Source: Hymenobacter metallilatus (GTDB lineage Bacteria; Bacteroidota; Bacteroidia; Cytophagales; Hymenobacteraceae). Taken from it: DNA of 64,000 nucleotides. How positions within the stretch are numbered: the first letter of the stretch is position 1; every line of letters starts with the position of its first letter. The stretch spans positions 1 through 64,000 of the forward strand of contig NZ_RWIS01000011.1 in assembly GCF_003944705.1 (NCBI RefSeq), given 5' to 3'. The notes below the pieces were generated by a model, which worked only from the letters and a program-made list of their open reading frames with translations, was not told the origin of the DNA and did no database searches. Positions 17,010 through 25,914 of this stretch are shown here, piece by piece. A program made the position numbers and the translations under genes.

Positions 17010-17917
17010 AGCGCTTCGCCACGATAAGCGCGTTTCATGAGTACGTGCAAATGCCCCCGCCCCCGCACCCGCTGTTGAGCGTGGTGGACGTGGGCACCGT
17101 GCCCCACCGCGCCGACGACGAGCCGCCTACCAGCCTGGTGCTGGAATTTTACTCTATTGCCGTGAAGCGGATGCGCAACGTGCGGGCGCAGTACGGGCAG
17201 CACTCGTTCGACTTCAACGAAGGCGTGCTCTCGTTTATGGCACCGAACCAGGTATTTAGCGTGGCGGCCGCCGACCCGGCCGCCGCCGTAGAAAAATCCG
17301 GGTGGGTGGTGTACATCCACCCGGATTTCCTGTGGAACACGCCCCTGGCGGCCACCATCAAGCAGCACGATTTCTGGGACTATGCCCTCACCGAAAGCCT
17401 GTTTCTCTCGGCCCGGGAAGAAGATACTATCCTGGGCATCGTGGCCGCCATTGCCCAGGAGTGCAGCGCCAACCTCGACCGGTTCAGCAAGCAGATTATC
17501 GTGGCGCAGCTTGATGGGCTGTTGCAGTACGCCGACCGATTCTACCACCGCCAGTTCCTGACCCGCGAAAAAGCCAACCATGAGGTGCTGGCCCGGCTGG
17601 AGACCCTGTTGGAAACGTATTTCAACCAGGCTACCCTAGTCGAAAGAGGCCTGCCCACCGTGCAGTACGTGGCCGACCAACTCCACCTCTCGCCCAAGTA
17701 CCTGAGCAGCCTGCTGCGCGTGGCTACCGGCCAAACCACCCAGCAGCACATCCATGCCTGGCTGATTGCCAAGGCCAAGGAAAAGCTCTCCACCACCACC
17801 CTCACCGTAAGCGAAATTGCCTACGAGCTGGGGTTCGAGCACCTCCAATCGTTCAGTAAGCTGTTCAAAACCAAAACCAGCCTCTCGCCCCTGGAATTCC
17901 GGGCTTCCTTTACCTGA
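17006..17917 (+). CDS. AraC family transcriptional regulator
   Basis: A 303-residue regulator. The N-terminal 190 residues form a cupin-like sensing domain that I cannot assign to a ligand. The C-terminal 100 residues hold the two helix-turn-helix units of AraC/XylS proteins: 'VQYVADQLHLSPKYLSSLLR' (about 216-235) and 'TVSEIAYELGFEHLQSFSKL' (about 267-286), followed by the conserved 'FK..T..SPLEFR' end. It overlaps the oxidoreductase gene by four bases, so it is made from the same message and probably regulates this operon or the divergent cupin in response to an electrophile or redox signal. Confidence 0.93.
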   Translation: MKRFATISAFHEYVQMPPPPHPLLSVVDVGTVPHRADDEPPTSLVLEFYSIAVKRMRNVRAQYGQHSFDFNEGVLSFMAPNQVFSVAAADPAAAVEKSGWVVYIHPDFLWNTPLAATIKQHDFWDYALTESLFLSAREEDTILGIVAAIAQECSANLDRFSKQIIVAQLDGLLQYADRFYHRQFLTREKANHEVLARLETLLETYFNQATLVERGLPTVQYVADQLHLSPKYLSSLLRVATGQTTQQHIHAWLIAKAKEKLSTTTLTVSEIAYELGFEHLQSFSKLFKTKTSLSPLEFRASFT

Positions 17918-18271
17918 AGGAGAGTTGGCGGGCTGAGTGATGGGGGGTTGCGCTACCCCAGTTTTCAGTCCAACGAGTGCTGCATGATGGAGTGGTGGCT
18001 GGCCCTGACGTGTAGCAACCGTACACACACTCACTCGCACTAAACAGCAGGCTTACTGCAACCAGAGTTTTGTTGCCTTACCCCCCACATTGTCCGGTAC
18101 GGCTTGCCACATGGCCCCGCAAACCGAGTGGCCTCACGAAAACAGTACCCCACTAATACCAGTTCGATAACTACTTAATCCACGTTGCGGAATCATCAGA
18201 GCAGGGGAACCAGCATCTGGCTGTTGTCCGCACCTCGGATATCGTACTCATCCACTTAACAGCTGCCCATT
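17918..18271. other. Intergenic region, 354 bp
   Basis: There is no frame with coding character here. A short inverted repeat (GGGGTTGCGCTACCCC, about 17942-17957) follows the AraC gene but has no T tract. I see no clear promoter, although one must precede the DUF5519 gene. Confidence 0.5.
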
Positions 18272-18697
18272 ATGAAACTCTCCGAAAAAGGCCCCCTGGC
18301 TGTTGCTCAGGCGCTAAGTACGCTACTCGAACCGGTTTCCCAGGCCGTTCAGGGCTGGGCAGGCGTTATTGCCGCGGCTCACTGGGACTTGTTCCGAGTG
18401 GGCGAAGTGGTGGACGGCATCGATTTTTACGTGGGCGAGGAAGAACTGGGGCACATTCATCTGAACGGCGAGGTGCATCTGGCCACCAGTGCCGCCTTGG
18501 GTCAGGCACTGGTGGCGGGTGGCCTGGCTCGTCCGCTGCGCTGGGGCGGGGCCGCATACCGGGGTTGGACGGAGTTTTCGGTAGGCACTACCGCCGACGC
18601 GGCCCACGCCACCTGGCTGCTAGAGCGGAACTACCAGCGCCTGCGCGGCCGTGCCGAGGCCGAACTGGTGGCGGAAATAGTAGCGTTACAGTACTAA
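18272..18697 (+). CDS. DUF5519 ('luciferase-domain') protein
   Basis: A 141-residue soluble protein of the DUF5519 family, often labelled luciferase-domain containing because similar domains occur at the end of some luciferase-like proteins. The family pattern is clear: 'FYVGEEELGHIHLNGEVHLA' (about 50-69), 'ALVAGGLARP' and the C-terminal 'W.EFSVGTTADA..A..LLERNYQRL'. The GHIH and ending motifs agree with relatives that read 'ELGHLHGDG.AD.PF'. No catalytic activity is known. It stands alone between two non-coding stretches, with its own promoter presumably upstream. ATG at 18272 is the only reasonable start. Confidence 0.8.
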   Translation: MKLSEKGPLAVAQALSTLLEPVSQAVQGWAGVIAAAHWDLFRVGEVVDGIDFYVGEEELGHIHLNGEVHLATSAALGQALVAGGLARPLRWGGAAYRGWTEFSVGTTADAAHATWLLERNYQRLRGRAEAELVAEIVALQY

Positions 18698-18853
18698 CAC
18701 CCGCTTACTTTGCCGGAAGGAGCTGGGTTTCGGGGGCGGTGGCAGGGCAGTAACAGTGGCAAGCGGGGAGCGAGGCATAAAAAGGTAGCACTGGCTGGTC
18801 GGTAACACGTGGGCGTATTTGCCCTAACGAACCAATGCAACTACCCGCCCGCG

Positions 18854-19570
18854 CTACTCGACCACCAGCAGATCGGGCCGGCGAATGTAGGCGTCGCGAC
18901 CCTGCCACTGCACCCGAAACCAGATATCCTGCTGCCCGCGCACCTCAAACCGGTCCCCGGCGGCGGCGGTAGTCAGCCAGGCTGCGCCGGCGCTGGGGCC
19001 GGACATCAGGGGGGCACGGGGGCGGGCCACCAGTCCCACCCGGCCGGGGGCCAGTACATTCAGAAACAGCCCCGTCAGTACCAGATATACCGCGTAAGTG
19101 GCCCACCAGGCCCGGTCGGCGGTGCGCCGCCGGATCAGCAGCAATGTGCCGCCTACCACGGCCAGAATCAGCAGGCCCTGTAGCAGCGGGTAGTAGTAGC
19201 GCTGCACCGTAATCAGCAGGTTCTGCCGCCACGTATCGGGGTAGCCGGTCAGGCGGTGCTCCTGAGCCAGACTCACCATTTTGCGCCAGGTAGCCTGGCG
19301 CGGCTGCCAGGCCTGCGCTACGCTCAGGTAGTACAGCGCCGCCGGATAATGCCCCAAGCCTTCCTGCACGTAGGCCATGCGCAGCAGCTGCCGGGCCGAC
19401 TGCTGCTGGTCCTGCTCCCGAGCCTGCCGGTACAGCGGATACGCCTGCTCTACTTGGCCTGCCTGAAACAAAGAATCGGCTTTTTGGAGGGCCGGACTAA
19501 CTTTTTGGGCCTGAACGGATTGGGAAAATACCGGTAGGAATAGAAAAAAAAGGAGTGCTTTTTTCAGCAA
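18854..19570 (-). CDS. TPR and SH3b membrane protein (BatE-like)
   Basis: A 238-residue envelope protein. A signal peptide (residues 1-21, ending SVQA) is followed by about two tetratricopeptide repeats (about 25-95: 'ALQKADSLFQAGQVEQAYPLYRQA' begins them). Two membrane helices lie near 130-150 and 158-175. The C-terminal domain is a bacterial SH3 domain (about 185-238, 'AGDRFEVRGQQDIWFRVQW...RPDLLVVE'). This order (TPR, two TM, SH3b) matches BatE-type proteins linked to the Bat aerotolerance operons, but none of the other bat genes lies nearby. The protein probably faces the periplasm. The homology is by architecture, so the function stays open. Confidence 0.75.
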   Translation of the reverse strand: MLKKALLFFLFLPVFSQSVQAQKVSPALQKADSLFQAGQVEQAYPLYRQAREQDQQQSARQLLRMAYVQEGLGHYPAALYYLSVAQAWQPRQATWRKMVSLAQEHRLTGYPDTWRQNLLITVQRYYYPLLQGLLILAVVGGTLLLIRRRTADRAWWATYAVYLVLTGLFLNVLAPGRVGLVARPRAPLMSGPSAGAAWLTTAAAGDRFEVRGQQDIWFRVQWQGRDAYIRRPDLLVVE

Positions 19571-19575
19571 AACAG

Positions 19576-19606
19576 TTGCACGGTTAGGTTGGGGCCTCTA
19601 CTTTTG
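19576..19606 (+). promoter_or_regulatory. Promoter of tRNA-Lys (TTG-N20-TACTTTTG)
   Basis: TTG at 19576-19578 is followed after 20 bases by TACTTTTG at 19599-19606, a full match to the Bacteroidota TTG/TAnnTTTG promoter. Transcription would begin near 19612, about 35 bases before the tRNA. Confidence 0.75.
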
Positions 19607-19647
19607 TGCCACAATCAGCGGGAAATGCCCACTGGTACAAAGAAACT

Positions 19648-19720
19648 GATTCTGTAGCTCAGCTGGTAGAGCAATACACTTTTAATGTATGGGTCCTGGG
19701 TTCGAATCCCAGCGGAATCA
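19648..19720 (+). tRNA. tRNA-Lys (UUU anticodon)
   Basis: The 73-base cloverleaf is complete: acceptor GATTCTG/CGGAATC with one G-T pair, D arm GCTC...GAGC, anticodon stem ATACA/TGTAT with loop CTTTTAA (anticodon TTT), T arm CTGGG/CCCAG with TTCGAAT loop, discriminator A. The CCA end is not encoded. A promoter precedes it and a terminator follows at once, so it is a single-gene unit. Confidence 0.97.
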
Positions 19721-19724
19721 CTTT

Positions 19725-19754
19725 AAAGCCTCGCCTTCCCGGTGAGGCTTTTTT
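19725..19754 (+). terminator. Intrinsic terminator after tRNA-Lys
   Basis: AAAGCCTC and GAGGCTTT form the stem, with G-T and C-G pairs extending it inward to a TTCCC loop, followed by six T residues. It lies four bases after the tRNA. Confidence 0.9.
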
Positions 19755-19882
19755 GTTATCTATACATGTAATTTCAATTATTTTTTATTGTTACTACTTG
19801 ATTATCAATGCTTCATCATAAATTCATGTAACTAAAGCCTGGGGTTGGCAGTCTAGATAGAGAAACCACATTCTCCATCAGT

Positions 19883-20701
19883 ATGGCCACTCCTGCATCT
19901 GTAAAGCGACTACACCACCAGATTGCCCTGGTAACGGGCGGCAGTTCCGGCATTGGGGCCGGCGTGGCAGAAGCCCTGGCCGCTGAGGGAGCCACGGTGT
20001 TTGTAAACTACTCACACAGCCCCGATGGGGCCGCCGAAGTAGTAAAGAAGATAGAAGCCGCCGGGGGCAAAGCCTTTGCCGTGCACGCCGACGTGAGCAA
20101 GGAGGATGAGGTGCTGGCCATGTTCGACGAGATTCGGCGGCAGTGCGGTACGCTGCACATTCTTATCAATAACAGCGGCATTCAGGACGACTCGCCGTTT
20201 CTGGATATGTCGCTGGAAAAATGGCAGCACGTCATCAATGTGAACCTAACGGGGCAGTTTTTGTGTGCCCGGGAGGCCGCCCGGGAGTTTGTGCGCCGGG
20301 GGCCACAGCCGGAAATTTCCCGGGCCACCGGCAAAATTATCTGCATGAGCTCGGTGCACGAGGTGATTCCCTGGGCCGGCCACGTCAACTATGCTACCAG
20401 CAAGGGCGGCATTATGCAGCTGATGAAAAGCATGGCCCAGGAGCTGGCTCCGCAGCGGATTCGCGTGAACAGCATCGGGCCGGGGGCCATTGCCACGCCC
20501 ATCAACCTGACGGCCCGCGACACGCCCGAGGAGGAGAAAAGCCTGCTCACGCTCATTCCCTACGGCCGCATCGGGGAGCCCGCCGATATTGGCAAAGTAG
20601 CCGTGTGGCTGGCCTCCGACGAGTCGGACTACGTGACGGGCACCACTCTGTTTGCCGATGGGGGCATGACGCTGTACCCCGGTTTCGCGGATAATGGATG
20701 A
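19883..20701 (+). CDS. SDR family oxidoreductase, glucose-1-dehydrogenase-like
   Basis: A 272-residue classical SDR. The cofactor motif is TGGSSGIG (about 19-26), NNSG replaces NNAG (about 100), and the catalytic set is 'MSS' Ser (about 156), 'YATSK' Tyr/Lys (about 170-174). 'RIRVNSIGPGAIATPIN' and the C-terminal 'YVTGTTLFADGGMTLYPGF' closely match bacterial glucose 1-dehydrogenase-like proteins. The substrate is probably a sugar or polyol, which would fit the GH63 enzyme and 6-phosphogluconate dehydrogenase downstream, though repeats separate them and no operon is certain. A repeat element begins directly after the stop. Confidence 0.88.
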   Translation: MATPASVKRLHHQIALVTGGSSGIGAGVAEALAAEGATVFVNYSHSPDGAAEVVKKIEAAGGKAFAVHADVSKEDEVLAMFDEIRRQCGTLHILINNSGIQDDSPFLDMSLEKWQHVINVNLTGQFLCAREAAREFVRRGPQPEISRATGKIICMSSVHEVIPWAGHVNYATSKGGIMQLMKSMAQELAPQRIRVNSIGPGAIATPINLTARDTPEEEKSLLTLIPYGRIGEPADIGKVAVWLASDESDYVTGTTLFADGGMTLYPGFADNG

Positions 20702-20709
20702 TGGGTGGT

Positions 20710-20795
20710 AGTTACTGGTTTCTGGTTGCTGGTTTCTGGTTATCAGCGGTAGTCTGTACCAACAACTAGAAACCAGCAACCAGAAACCAGCAACT
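20710..20795. repeat. Inverted repeat of TGGTTTCTGGT units
   Basis: Two arms of about 33 bases, built from repeated (T/G)CTGGTTTC units, face each other around a 21-base centre. The element fills the gap between the SDR and GH63 genes. It resembles the other gap-filling palindromes in this window. Confidence 0.75.
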
Positions 20796-20809
20796 CTATA
20801 AAAACAGAT

Positions 20810-23452
20810 ATGACCGAAGAACAGCAGCGGCAGCAGGCGGCGCGGGAGGGAAAGGCCGACTGGCACCGGTTTGGACCTTACGTATCGGATAGGCAGTGGG
20901 GCACCGTCCGCGAGGACTACTCAGCCGACTCTCAGCCCTGGACCTATACCACCCACGACATGGCCCGCAGCTACGCTTACCGCTGGGGCGAGGAGGCCAT
21001 TGGCGGCATCTGCGACAATCAGCAGCTGCTGTGCCTGGCCCCGGCCTTCTGGAACGGACAGGATGCTATTCTGAAAGAGCGGCTGTTTGGGCTGAGCGGC
21101 CCCGAGGGCAACCACGGCGAGGACGTGAAGGAGCTGTACTACTACCTCGACAACACGCCCACCCACAGCTACATGCGGATGCTCTACAAGTACCCGCAGC
21201 ACGCTTTTCCCTACGACTGGCTGGTGCAGGAAAACGCCCGCCGGGGCCGGTACAAGCCCGAGTTTGAGCTTTCTGATACCTGCATCTTCCGGGAAGACCG
21301 GTACTTCGACATCTTTCTGGAGTACGCCAAAGCCGGCCCCGACGACTTGCTGCTCCAGATAACGGTACACAACCACGGCGCCCAGGAAGCGCCGCTGCAC
21401 GTACTGTCCCAGCTGTGGTTCCGCAATACCTGGGCCTGGGGTACTGCTGCGTACCAGCCCCGGCTGAGCGCCCCCGCGAAGGGCAGCATTGTGGTGGAGC
21501 ACAGCAGTTTGCCGGGTTTGCAGCTGTACTACGAGCAGCCCGAAGGGCTGGAGGCGGAGCTGCTCTTCTGCGACAACGAAACCAACGCCCGCCGCCTGTA
21601 CGGGGCCACCAACTCCACCGCCTTCTGCAAGGACGGCATCAACGACTACCTGCTGCATGGGCAGGCGGCAGCCATCAACCCGGCCCGGCAGGGCACCAAA
21701 GCGGCGGTACATTACCAGCTTACGGTACCGCCCGGCGAGAGTAGAGTGGTGCGGGTACGGCTGGCCGCCGCGGGCCTTGCGGAGCCGTTTGCCGATTTTG
21801 CGGCCATTCTCAACCAACGCAAGGCCGAGGCCGACGCCTATTATCTGGCCCTGCAAACCGGTATTGATAGTCCGGATGCGCGCAACGTGCAGCGGCAGGC
21901 CCTGGCCGGGATGCTCTGGAGCAAGCAGTTTTACTACTACGATGTGGCTGAGTGGCTGCGCGGCGACCCGGCCCTGCCGCCCCCGCCCGCGAGCCGCTGG
22001 CAAAGCCGCAACCACACCTGGCCCCACCTCAACAATGCCGACATTATTTCCATGCCGGATAAGTGGGAGTACCCGTGGTACGCGGCCTGGGACCTGGCAT
22101 TTCACTGCATTCCGCTGGCCCAGGTTGACGTGGACTTCGCCAAAAACCAGCTGCAGCTGCTGTGCCGCGACTGGTACATGCACCCCAACGGCCAGCTGCC
22201 GGCCTATGAGTGGAAGCTGGAGGATGTGAACCCGCCGGTACACGCCTGGGCCACCTGGCGGGTGTACAAAATGGAGAAAAAGCAGCGGGGACAGGCCGAT
22301 ACGGCCTTTCTGGAAGGTATTTTCCACCGGCTGCTGCTCAATTTTACCTGGTGGGTAAACCGCAAAGACCGGGACAACCGCAACGTGTTCGAAGGTGGCT
22401 TTTTGGGGCTCGATAACATAGGGGTGTTCGATAGAAGCGCCCCGCTGCCTACCGGTGGCCACATTGAGCAGGCCGATGGTACCGCCTGGGTGGCCATGTT
22501 TGCCCTCAACATGATGCGCATTGCCCTGGAACTGGCCCGCACCAACCCGGTGTACCAGGACCTGGCCAGTAAGTTTTTTGAGCACTTCCTCTACATTGCC
22601 CACGCCATGACCAACATGGCCGACCAGCGGATTGACATGTGGGATGATGAGGACGGTTTCTATTACGATGTGCTGAACGCACCCGCAACCGGCCGCTTTC
22701 CACTGCGCATCCGCTCCATGGTAGGCCTGATTCCGTTGTGCGCGGTGGAGGTGCTGGATATGGATACGCTGCAGGATGTGCCCCGCTTTGTGCACCGGCT
22801 CAACTGGTTTCTGGACCACCGGCCCGAGCTGGCGGCCCTGGTAAGCCGCTGGCAGGAGCCGGGTAAGGGGCAGAGCCACCTGCTGAGCCTGCTGCGCGGC
22901 CACCGCATGAAGCTGCTGCTGCGCCGGATGCTGGATGAGGCCGAGTTCCTGTCGGAATACGGCATCCGGGCGTTGTCGCGCTACCACCTGGAGCACCCGT
23001 TTGTATTCCAGCGGGAGGAGGGCGTAAATGCCGTGGTGGACTATGAGCCCGGGGAATCGACCACTTCCCTGTTCGGGGGCAACAGTAACTGGCGCGGCCC
23101 CATCTGGCTGCCCATGAACTTCCTGCTGATTGAGTCGCTGCAACGGTTTTACCACTATTACGGCCCCGATTTTAAGGTGGAATACCCGACCGGCTCGGGC
23201 CGCTACTGCACGCTGCTGGAAATTTCGCAGGCCCTCACGCAGCGGCTCACCAACCTGTTTCTGCGGAATGCCGATGGCCAGCGGCCCTGCTTCGGCCAGG
23301 ACAGACAGCTGCAAACCGACCCGCACTTCCGCGACTACCTGCTCTTCCACGAGTACTTCCACGGCGACACCGGCTGCGGCCTCGGCGCCAGCCACCAAAC
23401 CGGCTGGACCGGCCTCATTGCCAAGCTCCTTCAGCCCCGCCAGCAGGATTAG
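20810..23452 (+). CDS. GH63-like glucosidase (MGH1-like domain)
   Basis: An 880-residue cytoplasmic glycoside hydrolase of the GH63 or mannosylglycerate/MGH1-like group, with no signal peptide. The N-terminal ~340 residues form the beta-rich domain ('[25 protein letters not shown]' starts it). The (alpha/alpha)6 barrel follows, with '[20 protein letters not shown]' (about 411-430; the Asp of 'WDLAFH' is a likely catalytic acid), '[17 protein letters not shown]' and '[14 protein letters not shown]' near the C-terminus, where the 'GPIW' region carries the second acid in relatives. It should release glucose from oligosaccharides or glucosylglycerate-like compounds. A minus-strand frame of 888 residues across it is a shadow of high GC. 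Confidence 0.87.
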   Translation: MTEEQQRQQAAREGKADWHRFGPYVSDRQWGTVREDYSADSQPWTYTTHDMARSYAYRWGEEAIGGICDNQQLLCLAPAFWNGQDAILKERLFGLSGPEGNHGEDVKELYYYLDNTPTHSYMRMLYKYPQHAFPYDWLVQENARRGRYKPEFELSDTCIFREDRYFDIFLEYAKAGPDDLLLQITVHNHGAQEAPLHVLSQLWFRNTWAWGTAAYQPRLSAPAKGSIVVEHSSLPGLQLYYEQPEGLEAELLFCDNETNARRLYGATNSTAFCKDGINDYLLHGQAAAINPARQGTKAAVHYQLTVPPGESRVVRVRLAAAGLAEPFADFAAILNQRKAEADAYYLALQTGIDSPDARNVQRQALAGMLWSKQFYYYDVAEWLRGDPALPPPPASRWQSRNHTWPHLNNADIISMPDKWEYPWYAAWDLAFHCIPLAQVDVDFAKNQLQLLCRDWYMHPNGQLPAYEWKLEDVNPPVHAWATWRVYKMEKKQRGQADTAFLEGIFHRLLLNFTWWVNRKDRDNRNVFEGGFLGLDNIGVFDRSAPLPTGGHIEQADGTAWVAMFALNMMRIALELARTNPVYQDLASKFFEHFLYIAHAMTNMADQRIDMWDDEDGFYYDVLNAPATGRFPLRIRSMVGLIPLCAVEVLDMDTLQDVPRFVHRLNWFLDHRPELAALVSRWQEPGKGQSHLLSLLRGHRMKLLLRRMLDEAEFLSEYGIRALSRYHLEHPFVFQREEGVNAVVDYEPGESTTSLFGGNSNWRGPIWLPMNFLLIESLQRFYHYYGPDFKVEYPTGSGRYCTLLEISQALTQRLTNLFLRNADGQRPCFGQDRQLQTDPHFRDYLLFHEYFHGDTGCGLGASHQTGWTGLIAKLLQPRQQD

Positions 23453-23655
23453 GGATGATGGATAAAGGATAAAGGATGAAGGATGAAGGATGAAGGATGA
23501 AGGATAAAGGATAAAGGATAAAGGATTAGGCAATACCAGCGTGTACTCGACTATCAACATTTGCTTCCTCCATCCTTTATCCATCATCCTTTATCCATCA
23601 TCCTTTATCCATCATCCATCATCCTTTATCCATCATCCCTAATCCCCTGTCCTTC
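23453..23655. repeat. Heptamer tandem repeats in inverted arms
   Basis: The left arm is a run of GGATAAA/GGATGAA heptamers and the right arm is a run of the complement (CCTTTATCCATCATC). They are separated by about 50 unique bases (23530-23575). It could fold into a large imperfect hairpin. It lies between the GH63 gene and the cyclase gene and has no spacer structure, so it is not CRISPR. Confidence 0.85.
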
Positions 23656-23665
23656 ATCCCAAAAA

Positions 23666-24289
23666 ATGATCTGGCTCGACTTCACCACCACGATATCCGA
23701 CGGGATGGCCTACTGGCCCGACAATGCCCCGGTGCGCATCCGTAAAACGCTGAGTATGGCCCACGGTGCCGCTGCCAACGTCACGGAAATGAGCCTGAGT
23801 GTGCATACCGGCACCCACGTGGATGCCCCGCTGCACTTCCTTCGGGACGGCGCCGATGTTACGCGCCTCCCCCTGGAAACCCTGATGGGCCCGGCTCTGG
23901 TGGTGGATATTCAGGATGAGCACTTCATCACGAAGCCCGAAATTGAGCACCTGCCCCTGCGGCCCGGTAGCCGGGTGCTGTTCAAAACCCGCAACTCCCG
24001 GCGTGAGTGGTCCACCCGGCCCTTCGACCCCGATTTTGTGCGGGTGCGCGCTGATGCGGCCGAGTGGCTCCGCGACCAGGGCGTGGTGTGCGTAGGGGTC
24101 GATTACCTGTCGGTGGGCCCCGCCGATACCCACCACATCCTGCTCGAAGCCGGCATCAGCATCATCGAAGGCCTGGCCCTACAACACGCCGAGCCCGGCG
24201 AGTACGAGCTGCTATGCCTGCCCCTGAAAATTGCAGGCGCCGACGGAGCCCCCGCCCGCGTTATTGCCCGGTTTATTGGTGACAAGTGA
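23666..24289 (+). CDS. Cyclase family protein (kynurenine-formamidase-like)
   Basis: A 207-residue metal-dependent hydrolase of the cyclase/KynB family. The zinc motif HTGTHVDAPLHF (about 47-58, family signature HxGTHxDxPxH) is complete, 'GVDYLSVGPADTHHILLEAG' (about 149-168) supplies further ligands, and 'IEGLALQHAEPGEYEL.CLPLKI.GADGAPAR' is the usual end. Family members hydrolyse N-formylkynurenine, isatin or other amides. No tryptophan catabolic gene is nearby, so the substrate stays unknown. I chose ATG 23666 (MIWLDFTTTISDG) because the longer frame from 23561 runs through the repeat. Confidence 0.88.
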   Translation: MIWLDFTTTISDGMAYWPDNAPVRIRKTLSMAHGAAANVTEMSLSVHTGTHVDAPLHFLRDGADVTRLPLETLMGPALVVDIQDEHFITKPEIEHLPLRPGSRVLFKTRNSRREWSTRPFDPDFVRVRADAAEWLRDQGVVCVGVDYLSVGPADTHHILLEAGISIIEGLALQHAEPGEYELLCLPLKIAGADGAPARVIARFIGDK

Positions 24290-24490
24290 TGAGGTGATGA
24301 AGGAATGAGGTAGCCCGTCATGCTGAGCGCAGCCGCAGGCGAAGTCGAAGCATCTCTACCTCTAGCTAATTCTTTGGATTACCCTCAGTAGAGATGCTTC
24401 GACTACGGCTCCGCCTTCGCTCAGCATGACCGTTCTTTTTTCCCTTATCACTTATCCCTTCATCACCTCATCACCTCATTTCCTCGTCAC
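24290..24490. repeat. GTCATGCTGAGCG-family palindrome with outer arms
   Basis: The core arms (about 24317-24360 and 24388-24431) contain GTCATGCTGAGCG and GTAGAGATGCTTCGAC in opposite orientation. They are flanked by a second pair of arms (GATGAGGTGATGAAGG and its complement). Related elements lie at 44155-44272 and 50496-50604. It fills the gap between the cyclase and 6-phosphogluconate dehydrogenase. Confidence 0.85.
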
Positions 24491-24506
24491 TTCAACAACC
24501 AACCCC

Positions 24507-25487
24507 ATGAGCAAAACCCAAATCGGCGTCATCGGCCTCGGCAAGATGGGCGCCGGCCTGGCCCGGCAGGCCGCCGAAAAAGGCTACCCCGTAGTGGGCA
24601 TGGACCTGCACCCGCGCCCCGACCTGGAAACCGAAAATCTGCACGTTGTCAGCAGCATTGAGGAACTGGCGCAGCGGCTGCATCGCCCGCGCAAGGTGTT
24701 CCTCTACATTCCGGCCGGCGTGGCCGTGGATGGCCTCATCGAGCAGCTGCAGCCCCACCTGGAAGAAGGCGACATCATCGTGGATGGCGGCAACTCCTAC
24801 TGGGGCGACTCCATCCGGCGGGCGGCCCGGCTCAAGGAAAACGGCCTGTATTTTATTGACTGCGGTACCAGCGGCGGCCCCGGCGGGGCCCGCACCGGGG
24901 CTTGCTACATGGTGGGCGGCGAGGAAGCGGCGGTTAGTCAGCTCAAAGACTTTTTCGTGGAAACCGCCGTACCCAACGGCTTCCTGCACACCGGCGCGGC
25001 CGGCACCGGCCACTACGTGAAGCTGGTGCACAACGGCATCGAGTTCGGGATGCTCCAGGCCATCGGCGAGGGTATGGGTATGCTCACCCACTTCCGCGAG
25101 AAGCTCGATATCAGCGCCATTCTGGGCCTCTGGAACAACGGCTCGGTGGTGCGCAGCTGGCTGGTGGAGCTGATGAAGAAAATGTACGACGAGGAAGCCG
25201 GCTTCAACGTGCCCAGCTATATTGAGGATACTGGGGAGGTAAACTGGCTGGTGGCCGACGCCCTGCACATGGAGGTGCCCATTCCGGTCATTACCCAGTC
25301 CGTCATGCAGCTCTTTACCTCCCGCGACCAGGACCCCACCTGGGCCAAGGCCATTGCCATGATGCGCCACGGCTTCGGCGGCCACCCCTACGGCGAAGAC
25401 AAGGGCATTCAGCGGGAGCGGCAGTACGGCCGAGTGGGCGAGTACGAAATGCCCCCCGAAACCGGTGAGCGGGCCGAGAAAGAGTAG
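24507..25487 (+). CDS. gnd: 6-phosphogluconate dehydrogenase, decarboxylating (short form)
   Basis: A 326-residue enzyme of the short GndA-type (NAD-preferring) 6-phosphogluconate dehydrogenases, which oxidise and decarboxylate 6-phosphogluconate to ribulose 5-phosphate. Seen in sequence: VIGLGKMGAGLARQ (Rossmann, about 7-20), 'DGGNSYWGDS' (about 96-105), 'DCGTSGGPGGARTGACYMVG' (about 119-138, substrate site) and 'GHYVKLVHNGIEFGMLQAI' (about 171-189, catalytic Lys and Asn). Long forms have about 470 residues with an extra C-terminal part. The start is ATG 24507 (MSKTQIGVIG); the frame extends upstream to 24426 through a repeat. No zwf or pgl gene is adjacent. Confidence 0.93.
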   Translation: MSKTQIGVIGLGKMGAGLARQAAEKGYPVVGMDLHPRPDLETENLHVVSSIEELAQRLHRPRKVFLYIPAGVAVDGLIEQLQPHLEEGDIIVDGGNSYWGDSIRRAARLKENGLYFIDCGTSGGPGGARTGACYMVGGEEAAVSQLKDFFVETAVPNGFLHTGAAGTGHYVKLVHNGIEFGMLQAIGEGMGMLTHFREKLDISAILGLWNNGSVVRSWLVELMKKMYDEEAGFNVPSYIEDTGEVNWLVADALHMEVPIPVITQSVMQLFTSRDQDPTWAKAIAMMRHGFGGHPYGEDKGIQRERQYGRVGEYEMPPETGERAEKE

Positions 25488-25499
25488 GAGCAGGGCACC

Positions 25500-25835
25500 C
25501 CGGACGCCGCCAGAACGTGTACCCCGGAGCTGGGCTCCGGCCCGCGTGAGAAGGTAATTAACCTAAGTTGCGGAGTACTGAAGGTTAGAACTAGAGAGCT
25601 AGTTCCCCTCCTTGGAAAGGAGGGGTTAGGGGTGGTGGACTGACGCTAGAACGAATTTTAGAGCCAATTTCTAACTCTCGTTCAACTACGTCAACCACCC
25701 CTAACCCCTCCTTTCCAAGGAAGGGAACTAGCTGCTAGCCCTAGTTAGAATAGGCTGCAATTTGAGTTAATTACCCCCAGGCGCGGGCCGGAGCACAGCT
25801 CCGGGGTACACGTTCTGACGGCGTCCTATCCGGCA
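25500..25835. repeat. Nested 330-bp inverted repeat
   Basis: The outer arms (GACGCCGCCAGAACGTGTAC... at 25502-25550, complement at about 25781-25828) enclose a middle pair containing AATTAAC and an inner pair (25601-25640 and 25695-25735) with AACCCCTCC-type sequences. A transcript could fold into one long stem with bulges. There is no gene inside. It is MITE-like or a compound REP element. Confidence 0.8.
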
Positions 25836-25914
25836 AAAAGTCGTATACTCCGTACTCAAATGCCCAACCTGTCCTTTTTCGGAGCCTTTTGCCGGGCTTC
25901 GTTGTTCTTTTTAC

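Noticed and set aside
20921..23587. 888-codon minus-strand frame across the GH63 gene
   Set aside because: It is antisense to a clear glycoside hydrolase with family motifs, and its protein shows no domain; open shadow frames are common at this GC content.
23453..23655. CRISPR array
   Set aside because: The units are seven bases long and there are no unique spacers; no cas genes are near.
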